Assembly: GCA_018716485.1 (NCBI GenBank)
Contig: DVJY01000016.1
Location: 1 to 51,294, forward strand
DNA length: 51,294 nt
Source: Candidatus Scybalocola faecipullorum
GTDB taxonomy: Bacteria > Bacillota > Clostridia > Lachnospirales > Lachnospiraceae
Direction: 5' to 3'
Part shown: piece after piece, positions 9,001-16,406 of the stretch
Layout: each line of letters opens with the position of its first letter
Position numbering within the stretch: the first letter of the stretch is position 1
The notes under the pieces: model-generated
What the model saw: the letters and a program-made list of their open reading frames with translations, nothing else
What the model was told of the DNA's origin: nothing
The model's database searches: none
Made by a program: the position numbers and the translations under genes

Positions 9001-10428
9001 GTGGCAGCTTCGGATGGGGAAACGATAAAGAAATATAAAACACAGGCAGATAAATTGGCTGAAGATATCCGGCTGACAAGAGCCATTCAGGCGGATGCGC
9101 TGGCAGGGAAGAATAAACTGATGGGCAGTGTGGAAAATTCCAAGCAGGTAATTGAAGAACGCTACGGATTCTATAAAGAAGTTGATTTAAAAGACAGAGA
9201 TTATGACACATTTTTTAAAGAATATGATGAAATTATCGTTCAGCTGCAGCAGCGGCGCGAAGCGATGATTCAGTCTGCGGCAGTGTCAGAAAAAGAATTC
9301 AGAGCGGCAGATGAATTGAAAAAAGAGATCGAGCGAATCATTCAAATGCTCAAGATACCGTACCATCTGACCGATGAAAGCTATAAGCCGGATTTGGACA
9401 TTAAGAAGAAGACAGATGCTTTGTTAAAAACTTACCGCACGCTGTGTCTGGAAGAAGATGTACAGAAAACAGCGTTTGATAAAGCAAAAGAATCGGCGGC
9501 AGAGGCTCTGGTAAAATGTTCGGCAGCAGCGCTGGCACACGAAGTGCGTACCGGCATCACGCTCCCGACAACTTGTGAGGAGGCACAGCAGCTTTCGGAA
9601 AATATATCCGAGACGGAGAATATTATTCGTTTGGAGAAAACGCGGGTACTTCAAGGCATTGAAAGTATGGAAAAGATGAAAGAAAACTTTGTGGTTCAGT
9701 GTGTACAGCGGTGTATGGACATTAAAATGGAACTGGATCGCTTTGAAGGCATGTCTAAAATTGTACTGGATCATAAAAAAATACAGATGGTCCGTCTGAA
9801 AGTGCCGTATGTTCAGGAGTCATTATTTGAGCAGAAAATGTCTGAATACATCAGTCAGACAGCGATGGAAGCAGATCAGTACAGCAATCCTGATGAAAGA
9901 CTGAGCTTTATTAGGTCTAAGCTGGCATGGAAAAATCTTTTTGCTGTGATTGTTGATGATATGGATGCCATCCGACTGAGTTTGTATAAACGGGAACGGA
10001 TGAAAGAACAGAGCCGCTTCCTGAAGTATGAAGAGGCTGTCGGCAGTACCGGACAGTCACAAGGTATCTATATTCAGTTTTTAATTGCACTTATTCATTA
10101 TATTTCTGCCATTAACGCTGGGGCCGCAGACAGCACGGATTTGAAAAATGTTATTTTTATTGACAATCCTTTTGGCGCGGCGAAAGATGTATATATATGG
10201 GAACCTATTTTTGAAATGCTTAAGGAAAATCATGTACAGCTGATCGTTCCGGCACGCGGGGCGACACCGGCGGTGACAGGCAAGTTCGATGTTGTTTATA
10301 TGCTCGGACAGAAACTGACGGGACATTGTCAGCAGACAGTTATCGTTGATTACAGGTCTTATATAAATACTGAAGAGACAGAATACAAAAAAATCGAATT
10401 TGAGCAGGAAGTATTTGATTTTATATAA
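6007..10428 (+). CDS. jetC: Wadjet JetC / MksB-like SMC ATPase
   Basis: This 1473-residue SMC-type ATPase has an N-terminal head with Walker A DLANGGGKSVLLLL at residues ~37-50. Very long Glu/Lys/Gln-rich coiled coils follow on both sides of a globular hinge-like region at ~640-745. The C-terminal head carries STGQSQGIYIQF in the signature position (~1345) and Walker B VIFIDNPFGAA (~1380). The layout and length match JetC/MksB rather than canonical SMC, which is about 1180 residues. Such complexes extrude DNA loops; in Wadjet they recognise small circular plasmids and JetD cuts them. The ATG at 6007 has GGGAGG 8 nt upstream and overlaps jetB. No jetD follows: the next gene is murE-like. No clear terminator was seen after the stop. 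Confidence 0.9.
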   Translation: MPGINRIRVNNVKYNFGTQFYDDFIMRFDGKNALYDLANGGGKSVLLLLLLQNLIPNCTLDDKQPLEKLFRTGDGSTSIHSLIEWKLDDVCIQDGYKYMLTGFCARKAKDDSMEDEKIKHTASIDYFNYIIFYRSYNDNDIVNLPLSKGGERLTYTGLRVYLKEIERKDSQLKVAVFDRKGEYQRAIEKYGLYESQWEIIRGINKTEGHVRTYFESNYRTTRKVVEDLLIGEIIQKAFAHKAGGSDSDIAQTLLNIKDRLVELSKRKEEISAYDGQINALESFMQRISILSRLYEREEVFKKDLVKTYRTIQNILRLKENEMNLYEKETALADKRIIEAKRKTDTAKVQQSLECLAKMEADTNDGAMHLQTLEKEYASQMYALSEAQSMNDYLEYKETVHQAEIIKKTIENSGQGHEDLLDELRRTAFLGRQTAQAEIKRLKSEIAKDEQEKADWETDITSVDGTVRENDRRIAVLEHAQRTKAREIQDCIGEAANLRKQVNALLIEGSLTEIRTYRQKVSQKKQQIADFQEEIRRMSARRHALEIQAGKLESAQQMLQSMGSVSSEFMTRYLQEKEHIDRLMYIYKAEHMDHLKHVIAQRYEKASAELYLYEKDCGTLTKYMEQLEEHNPVTVSSGVSEAVNYLRSKHHASCMAGSDYLKDIEKEEKAALLERLPFLPYTVIVMDKAGSVFGDRVFKETDFGGFAIPVMRIEAVENGEKVLSGDQIFLAGCPSALYTNEAALEQKKNQTKSRLEAIEKDKHRLQDQMKTYMTDLESVFYFVKNYEDVYQIKQNEAQQLKKRTEENQQLQQQCACEIQQLKEDSAKTQAALERAQADYEETCKESEVVEKIARLMKKIEEDKKSADRDRIEKDRLSEETKALLQKKEGLQASAEKIKVHIDCMKSEADELAAMIRKDFLVYLPSDGAAVKIQDSGEKIEDIHARFMGLKAAYEEKNADLSDKRRLLENYEKTMERLKEAVETRNIDFKTLEAKAQAKNVAASDGETIKKYKTQADKLAEDIRLTRAIQADALAGKNKLMGSVENSKQVIEERYGFYKEVDLKDRDYDTFFKEYDEIIVQLQQRREAMIQSAAVSEKEFRAADELKKEIERIIQMLKIPYHLTDESYKPDLDIKKKTDALLKTYRTLCLEEDVQKTAFDKAKESAAEALVKCSAAALAHEVRTGITLPTTCEEAQQLSENISETENIIRLEKTRVLQGIESMEKMKENFVVQCVQRCMDIKMELDRFEGMSKIVLDHKKIQMVRLKVPYVQESLFEQKMSEYISQTAMEADQYSNPDERLSFIRSKLAWKNLFAVIVDDMDAIRLSLYKRERMKEQSRFLKYEEAVGSTGQSQGIYIQFLIALIHYISAINAGAADSTDLKNVIFIDNPFGAAKDVYIWEPIFEMLKENHVQLIVPARGATPAVTGKFDVVYMLGQKLTGHCQQTVIVDYRSYINTEETEYKKIEFEQEVFDFI

Positions 10429-10527
10429 GCGGGCCGCAGACATTTTGGGGCCGGGGAGGCTTTTGGGAAGCACTTTGTCAAAAACTTTACATAGGATGTA
10501 GAAAGAAGCGTGTAAAGTTGGGAGTCC

Positions 10528-12009
10528 ATGAAACTGACATCGATTTTGACAGGGTTTTTCTGGCTGCTGCTTCAAGGCAGTCTTAATGTGGATATTACAG
10601 GAGTTTTTGATGATTCGAGAAACGTAAAACCGGGCGGTGTCTTTATATGCATCCGCGGAACAAAAATGGATGGACATACGAAAATCGGTGAGGCATTGGA
10701 CCGCGGTGCATCGGCATTATTGACAGATCGTCCGGTAGATGTGAATCCGAAGTATCATCCGACAATCATACAGACGCCGGATACGAGAGTTGCCGCAGCT
10801 AAAATGGCTGCGGCATTTTATGATTTCCCTGAAAATGCCATGAAAATCATTGGTATCACGGGTACGAAAGGGAAAACAACAACCGCGTATATGATTAAAA
10901 GCATCCTGGAGGCATCAGGCTGCAAAACAGGGCTGATCGGTACAGTGGAAATTGATGACGGGCATACGAGAATGCCGTCAGTTAATACAACGCCGGGAGC
11001 ACTGACGATACAGAGCGCCCTTGCGAGGATGAGAGATAATCATGTGAAATATGCGGTCATGGAAGTATCTTCTCAGGGGCTTAAACAGAGCCGTACAGCG
11101 GGAATTCATTTTGAGGCGGCGCTTCTGACAAACATCTCCAAAGACCATATTGGAAAATATGAGCACGCGGATATGGAAGAGTATATGTTTTGCAAAAGTT
11201 TGTTATTTAACCAGTGCAGCGCAGGACTGGTTAATGCCGCAGATAAAATGGCATGCAGAGCGGTCAGCAGATACGAGGGCAGGCTGTATGGATTTGCAGA
11301 AGAAGGACTGCCGATCTACCTGCCTTCCGATAAAATAAAATTTACGGGAAAGATGTATAGCCATGAAACATCTGTGAAAACGCCGCAGAGATTTGTTTTT
11401 AAGGAGCGCGGCAGACAGCCTTTTGAGATTAAAACCCATATGGCAGGACAGTTTAACGGCATCAATGCCCTTGGCGCTGCAGCATGTGCCCGTCTTTTAA
11501 AAATAGATCATGATGCAATATGCCGCGGTTTGAAGGAGGTAAATGTCAGAGGCAGGATGGAGATAGTCCCGATCAGGAAGCCGGTCACAGTGATGATTGA
11601 TTATGCGCATAATGCTGCTTCGCTGGAAACGCTGCTTCGTACTGTACGTCCCATATGCTGCGGGAAACTGATCTGTATGTTCGGCTGCGGCGGCTGCCGT
11701 TCCAAAGAACGGCGTAAGGGCATGGGGGAGGTCAGTGCAAGATTTGCGGATCTGACGGTCGTGACCACAGATAATCCGAGAGATGAGCCGCCTTTAACAA
11801 TTATGGAGGATATTATCGAGGGCGTTCAAAAGGCCGGAGGTGTGTATAAAGCCATCGAAAACAGAAAAGAAGCGATAAAATACTGTATTGATCATGCTCA
11901 AAAGGAAGATATTGTTATTTTGGCAGGTAAAGGCCATGAAACTTATCAGGAAATACAGGGAATAAAGTATCCTCTGGACGAAAAAGCATATCTTATGGAG
12001 AATTTCTGA
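10528..12009 (+). CDS. murE: UDP-N-acetylmuramyl-tripeptide synthetase (MurE-type Mur ligase)
   Basis: This 493-residue cytoplasmic Mur ligase has the uracil-binding N-terminal domain (DSRNVKPGGVFICIRG), an ATP loop GITGTKGKTTTAYM near residue 110, a central domain with TNISKDHIGKYEHADMEEY, and a C-terminal domain with TDNPRDEPP near 414. The DNPR motif is the hallmark of enzymes adding meso-diaminopimelate to UDP-MurNAc-L-Ala-D-Glu, so a DAP-type peptidoglycan is predicted. GGGAG lies close upstream of the ATG with a short spacing. It sits alone, 99 nt after jetC, not in a dcw cluster, so it could be a paralogue. Confidence 0.88.
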   Translation: MKLTSILTGFFWLLLQGSLNVDITGVFDDSRNVKPGGVFICIRGTKMDGHTKIGEALDRGASALLTDRPVDVNPKYHPTIIQTPDTRVAAAKMAAAFYDFPENAMKIIGITGTKGKTTTAYMIKSILEASGCKTGLIGTVEIDDGHTRMPSVNTTPGALTIQSALARMRDNHVKYAVMEVSSQGLKQSRTAGIHFEAALLTNISKDHIGKYEHADMEEYMFCKSLLFNQCSAGLVNAADKMACRAVSRYEGRLYGFAEEGLPIYLPSDKIKFTGKMYSHETSVKTPQRFVFKERGRQPFEIKTHMAGQFNGINALGAAACARLLKIDHDAICRGLKEVNVRGRMEIVPIRKPVTVMIDYAHNAASLETLLRTVRPICCGKLICMFGCGGCRSKERRKGMGEVSARFADLTVVTTDNPRDEPPLTIMEDIIEGVQKAGGVYKAIENRKEAIKYCIDHAQKEDIVILAGKGHETYQEIQGIKYPLDEKAYLMENF

Positions 12010-12017
12010 CGTTTTTG

Positions 12018-12046
12018 TTGTCAGTCATTTTTAATTGTGATACACT
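12018..12046 (+). promoter_or_regulatory. Promoter of the TPR/pseudo-AAA gene
   Basis: -35 TTGTCA (12018-12023), a 17-nt spacer and -10 TACACT (12041-12046) lie about 100 nt before the ATG. The leader between them is G+C-rich and is not recognised as a riboswitch. Confidence 0.6.
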
Positions 12047-12146
12047 ATTTACTGAGTACGTCGGCGGGCGGAATGATACTGGGGTATGATGCTGTGCGCC
12101 GACGCTGTTTTGAGGATAATCTGAAGATGGTTAAAGGAGTGAAAAA

Positions 12147-14345
12147 ATGGAAAAGCGAACAGATAAAAATGCGGAAAATGATTTGATGAAGCAGGTAAAG
12201 GCATATGTCCTTGACGGACACTTTGACCGGGCACTTGAAGTTATCAAAAGCATTGACGTCAATCGTATTAAAGTTGCGCCGTCGCTCTGCCTGATCGGAG
12301 AAGTCTATATGCGTCAGCAGATGTACGAAGAAGCTGAGGCCGTGTTTTTGAAAGCATATGCAAAATCTCCAAAAAACAGAAGAATATTAAATCTTCTGAC
12401 AAGTCTTTATATAGAGATGGGAAATTATCCTGAAGCTGAATATTATTATAAAGAATTTATAGCGGTGGCGTCAAGGGATCTGAACAGATATATTTTGCGC
12501 TATCGGTTAGACCGGGCAAAAGGCGAGCGAAAATCCGTATTAATTCATACGCTGGAGCGGCTCAAGGATTATGAGTATATTGAAGAGTGGGCTTTTGAAC
12601 TGGCAAGACTTTATCACGAGGCCGGTGAAGACGAGCAGTGTATTCATGAGTGTGATGAAATTGTACTTTGGTTCGGCAATGGTGAATATGTGAATAAAGC
12701 TATTGAATTGAAGTGTTCAATTACGAAAGAACCTTTGCCGATATATTTGGCGGCAGAAAAGCAGTTTGCCAAAGCCGGCGAAGACCCGCTGCTTGGACAA
12801 GTGCCGGATGACGGCGGATTTGATATCGGAATTGTTGAACAGGGCATTGCTGAAGAAGAAGAAAAGAAAGAGGAGTGGCAGAAAACGATGGCTTCCCTTT
12901 CAAAATCTATGGATGCCCAGTCTCAGGGACAGGCCGGAGAGCCGAAGACAGAAGATGAACCTGTGTCGCAGCCGCAGTCTGCCGGCACAGATACGATGAC
13001 AAAGGAGCAGTTATTTGATGCGCTTTCTTCAGGAGATACAAGAAGTGATTTCTGGAAATCCAAGGAAAGACCGTCTGATATTGATGAGATGGCAGAAAAG
13101 TATGCCGATATGCCGGATGAAGAACTCGATCGCGATGAGGTTATTGATGGTATACAGGAGGAAGAACTTTTTAATACGTTTTTCGGCACCGAAGGCGACG
13201 ATGACGACGATGATGATTTCGAGGAAGAAGATATCGGTGAAGTCCCGTCAGAGGGGCTTTTTGAACAGGCTTTTGATGATGACGATGAAGAGGATAACTT
13301 GGAGCAGGCTTTTGAAGACGACGAAGAGGACAGCGATGATCAAGATGAGGTTATTTCCGAAGCAGAACAGTCGGAGATAGAAGCGTTTTTCGGCGGCAGC
13401 GAAGATGACGAAGAGGCGGATGAACAAGAAGTTCAGGCACAGACAGCATATGATGAAGAGACAGAGGTTGTAGATGAAGACGGGCTGATCATGGACGAAG
13501 ACGATATCATTGAGGAGCGTGTATGGACAGCAGAAGATAAAGATTTTATTGCCGGTTTGTTTGAAAAGGACTCGAAGACGGAAAGCGATGTGCTTGCGAC
13601 AGTGCCGAATATCAATTATGTCAAAGAGCAGCTGAGTAAAACATTTACCAAATTTGAGGAGACAGCTACAGAAAAGTTTGATATTCTGGCTTCCTATGAT
13701 ATTAATTTTGTTGTTTTAAGTACGGATAAATCTTTAAAATCACAGATAGCGCTCGGAATTGCAAAGGCATTGAACACATATGGCCTGTGTGATAAGAGTA
13801 AGATTGTCCGTGCCAGCGCGGAAGAGTTGAATGCCCGCGATTTTTCAGTGATTTTTGATAAACTTCAGGGCGGATGCCTGATTATCGAAAAGGCAGATCT
13901 GCTTTCGGAAAAATCAGTGTCAATTATTGAGTGGGAAGTGAATAAAGAAAACCAAAAGACAGCTATTGTTCTGGAAAGTTTTTATGATGAGATGATGGAA
14001 TTTTGGAAAAAACACCAGTCACTGAGATCTAAATTCCTGAATGTTATCAATGTTTCAAAATATAATGAGATGGAACTTGTAACACTTGCCAAAGGTTATA
14101 TTGAACAGAAAAAATATGAGATGGCACCGGAAGTTGCATTGATTTTAAGAGACTATTTTAAAAAATGTCTGGAAAATAATCAGGTTGTAAACTATGAAGA
14201 TGTCATGGGCATTGTGGATGTTGCCATTACAAACGTGGAGAACAGAAACTCAAAAAATCTTTTTATGACTGTTTTGGAAAATCGATATGAAGAAGCAAGT
14301 ATGTTCAGACTTCTGCCGGAAGACTTTAAATTTCTTCAGAGATAA
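12147..14345 (+). CDS. TPR protein with acidic linker and degenerate AAA+ domain
   Basis: This 732-residue protein has no signal peptide. Residues ~10-200 are tetratricopeptide-type helices (GEVYMRQQMYEEAEAVFLKAY, then LYIEMGNYPEAEYYYKEF). Residues ~210-470 are disordered and extremely acidic, with runs of Asp and Glu. Residues ~480-732 resemble the SpoVK/CbbX-type AAA+ fold, but the key residues are lost. The Walker A position reads LSTDKSLKSQIA (no GxxGxGKT), Walker B reads GGCLIIEKADLL (DE replaced by EK), and LRSKFLNVI fills the sensor/arginine-finger region. It is therefore predicted to be a non-hydrolysing scaffold or adaptor. AAGGAG precedes the ATG by a normal distance. It has its own promoter and terminator. 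No function can be assigned. Confidence 0.85.
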   Translation: MEKRTDKNAENDLMKQVKAYVLDGHFDRALEVIKSIDVNRIKVAPSLCLIGEVYMRQQMYEEAEAVFLKAYAKSPKNRRILNLLTSLYIEMGNYPEAEYYYKEFIAVASRDLNRYILRYRLDRAKGERKSVLIHTLERLKDYEYIEEWAFELARLYHEAGEDEQCIHECDEIVLWFGNGEYVNKAIELKCSITKEPLPIYLAAEKQFAKAGEDPLLGQVPDDGGFDIGIVEQGIAEEEEKKEEWQKTMASLSKSMDAQSQGQAGEPKTEDEPVSQPQSAGTDTMTKEQLFDALSSGDTRSDFWKSKERPSDIDEMAEKYADMPDEELDRDEVIDGIQEEELFNTFFGTEGDDDDDDDFEEEDIGEVPSEGLFEQAFDDDDEEDNLEQAFEDDEEDSDDQDEVISEAEQSEIEAFFGGSEDDEEADEQEVQAQTAYDEETEVVDEDGLIMDEDDIIEERVWTAEDKDFIAGLFEKDSKTESDVLATVPNINYVKEQLSKTFTKFEETATEKFDILASYDINFVVLSTDKSLKSQIALGIAKALNTYGLCDKSKIVRASAEELNARDFSVIFDKLQGGCLIIEKADLLSEKSVSIIEWEVNKENQKTAIVLESFYDEMMEFWKKHQSLRSKFLNVINVSKYNEMELVTLAKGYIEQKKYEMAPEVALILRDYFKKCLENNQVVNYEDVMGIVDVAITNVENRNSKNLFMTVLENRYEEASMFRLLPEDFKFLQR

Positions 14346-14362
14346 AAATCAGCATAATGAAC

Positions 14363-14406
14363 AAAAGAGACTTGAAAAATTCTACCTTTCAAGTCTCTTT
14401 TTTTCT
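14363..14406 (+). terminator. Terminator after the TPR/pseudo-AAA gene
   Basis: A stem of about 15 bp, AAAAGAGACTTGAAA with TTTCAAGTCTCTTTT, encloses a 9-nt loop and is followed by further T residues. Confidence 0.93.
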
Positions 14407-14434
14407 TGACGCAATATATACCGATTGGTATACT
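14406..14434 (+). promoter_or_regulatory. Promoter and palindromic operator of the TetR-GH13-glgB operon
   Basis: -35 TTGACG (14406-14411), a 17-nt spacer and -10 TATACT (14429-14434) are overlapped by a perfect inverted repeat TATACC-GATT-GGTATA at 14417-14432. It covers the spacer and most of the -10, the expected position for repression by the TetR protein encoded directly downstream. Autoregulation and control of both alpha-glucan genes are inferred. Confidence 0.85.
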
Positions 14435-14452
14435 GAACTAAGGAGGTGGCTC

Positions 14453-15031
14453 ATGGACAATAAGGAAAAAATATTGGAAAGTGCCTTGGATTTATTTTAT
14501 TCCAAAGGATACGATGCTGTAGGCGTTCAGGAAATCGTCGAACGCTCAGGTATTACAAAACCTACGCTGTATCACTATTTTGGCAGCAAATACGGACTTC
14601 TGGAACACCTTGTCCGGAACTATTACGGAAAATTTGAAGAAAAACTTGAAGCGGCCTCTGTTTACGACGGCGATCTGCCGCTGACATTATACCGATTTGT
14701 AAATACTTATTTCAGCGAGGTGCTGAAAAATAAAAAGTTTTACTGTCTGTTTATGTCAATGATGTATGCCGGCAAAGAAAGCGATATGTACCGCGTCGTG
14801 CGGCCGTATGCGCTTCGTCAGCTGAAGATGGCATCAGATTTATTTTGCAGAGCCGGAGATATTATCGGAAATATGAACGGAAGACATGAGCAGTATGCGG
14901 TTACTTTTATTGGTGTTTTAAATCATTATCTGCTCTGGTGGATGAGTCAGGAAGGCAAAGCTAAAGAGTTTATAAGCGGTGAGCGTGCATTTGCGGTTGT
15001 CCACCAATTTCTTTATGGAATTTATGTATAG
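14453..15031 (+). CDS. TetR/AcrR-family transcriptional regulator
   Basis: This 192-residue protein has the TetR N-terminal helix-turn-helix (KILESALDLFYSKGYDAVGV, then GITKPTLYHYFGSKYGLLEH) and a helical ligand-binding C-terminal domain. The start at 14453 has AGGAGG 6 nt upstream; an apparent upstream extension runs through the promoter and terminator and is not real. It heads an operon with a GH13 hydrolase and a branching enzyme, 14 nt before the first. It probably binds the palindrome in its own promoter. The inducer is unknown; an alpha-glucan-related metabolite or a toxic compound are equally open. Confidence 0.94.
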   Translation: MDNKEKILESALDLFYSKGYDAVGVQEIVERSGITKPTLYHYFGSKYGLLEHLVRNYYGKFEEKLEAASVYDGDLPLTLYRFVNTYFSEVLKNKKFYCLFMSMMYAGKESDMYRVVRPYALRQLKMASDLFCRAGDIIGNMNGRHEQYAVTFIGVLNHYLLWWMSQEGKAKEFISGERAFAVVHQFLYGIYV

Positions 15032-15045
15032 AGGAGGAATAAATG

Positions 15046-16392
15046 ATGTCAGCATGGTATGACAGCGCGATTTTTTACCATATTTATCCGCTCGGTTTAT
15101 GCGGATGTGAAAAAGAGAATGATTATAAAGAGAAGGAAAGCAAATTTCCTGTTTTAAACCGGTGGGTTTCACATATGGCGGATATGGGATTTAATGCGGT
15201 ATATATCGGGCCGCTGTTTGAATCCGGATCTCACGGATACGATACAACAGATTATAAAAGGGTGGACAGCAGGCTGGGAACAAATGAAGATTTTAAAGCA
15301 TGGGTGAAACTTTGTCATGAATCAGGCATTAAAGTTGTCGTTGATGGTGTCTTTAATCATACCGGCAGAGATTTTTTGGCATTTAAAAATCTTCAGGAAC
15401 AAAAATGGGATTCATGGGGAAAAGATTGGTACTGTCATGTGGATTTCGGTCAGCAGGGACCTTATCAGGATGGATTTTCATATGAATCATGGCATGGTTA
15501 TGCACTGCTGCCAAGATTAAATATGCAAAATCCTGCGGTTAAAGATTATTTGCTTGATGTTGTGCGGTTTTGGGTCAGTGAATTTGATATTGACGGCATA
15601 CGTCTTGACTGTGCCGATGTTCTTGATTTTGATTTTATGCATCAGCTCAGGGCGTTGGCGGATACAGTAAAACCGGAATTCTGGCTTATGGGGGAAGTGA
15701 TCCACGGAGATTACGGACGCTGGGTCAACAGCGGAATGCTTCATTCGGTGACAAATTATGAACTGCATAAAGGTATTTATTCGGCGCATAATTCACAGAA
15801 TTATTTTGAAATGGCCCATTCTGTTCAGAGATTATTCGGGCCGTACGGACTTTGCAGGGGCGCAAATCTTTACAATTTCGTGGATAATCATGATGTGGAT
15901 AGGATATATAATAAGCTGACAGTTAAGGAAAATTTAAAGCCAGTCTATATATTTTTATTTACAATTGTCGGTATTCCATCCGTTTACTATGGTTCAGAAT
16001 GGGGAATTGAAGGTTGTAAAAGCAACGGCAGTGATGATCCCCTGAGACCGTCCATCGACATTGATACCTTTGTTAATCCTCATCCTGAAATTACAGACTT
16101 GATCCGCCGTTTGGCAATGGCAAAGAAAACATATGCTGAATTAAATTTCGGAGAATATAAGGAACTGCTTCTTAGAAATAAGCAGTATGCTTATGCAAGA
16201 ATTTACGAAGGAAAAGCCTGTGTGACTGTTTTAAATAATGATGCCTCTGCCGAACATCTTGAAATCATGCTTCCAATCAGCGCGCAGAGTGCCGTCAATC
16301 TGTTGAACGGAGAGGATGTCGCTGTAAATAATGGCCGGCTCCAATTGACGATAGGAGCCAATGACGGGGCAGTAATCAAATTAAATGCCTAG
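15046..16392 (+). CDS. GH13 alpha-amylase-family glycoside hydrolase
   Basis: This protein of about 448 residues is a (beta/alpha)8-barrel GH13 enzyme. The four family regions are visible: VVVDGVFNHTG (I), DGIRLDCADV (II, nucleophile Asp), LMGEVIH (III, acid/base Glu) and FVDNHDVDR (IV). A short C-terminal beta domain follows. There is no signal peptide, so it should act in the cytoplasm on maltodextrin, cyclodextrin or glycogen-derived oligosaccharides; the family resembles cyclomaltodextrinase-type enzymes but lacks their N-terminal domain. GAGGAGG precedes tandem ATGs at 15043 and 15046; the second has the better spacing. It lies 14 nt before glgB. Confidence 0.9.
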   Translation: MSAWYDSAIFYHIYPLGLCGCEKENDYKEKESKFPVLNRWVSHMADMGFNAVYIGPLFESGSHGYDTTDYKRVDSRLGTNEDFKAWVKLCHESGIKVVVDGVFNHTGRDFLAFKNLQEQKWDSWGKDWYCHVDFGQQGPYQDGFSYESWHGYALLPRLNMQNPAVKDYLLDVVRFWVSEFDIDGIRLDCADVLDFDFMHQLRALADTVKPEFWLMGEVIHGDYGRWVNSGMLHSVTNYELHKGIYSAHNSQNYFEMAHSVQRLFGPYGLCRGANLYNFVDNHDVDRIYNKLTVKENLKPVYIFLFTIVGIPSVYYGSEWGIEGCKSNGSDDPLRPSIDIDTFVNPHPEITDLIRRLAMAKKTYAELNFGEYKELLLRNKQYAYARIYEGKACVTVLNNDASAEHLEIMLPISAQSAVNLLNGEDVAVNNGRLQLTIGANDGAVIKLNA

Positions 16393-16406
16393 AAAGGGAG
16401 AACGTT

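Noticed and set aside
10429-10527. Possible short jetD remnant between jetC and murE
   Set aside because: The 99-nt gap contains no frame resembling JetD and no degraded coding pattern.
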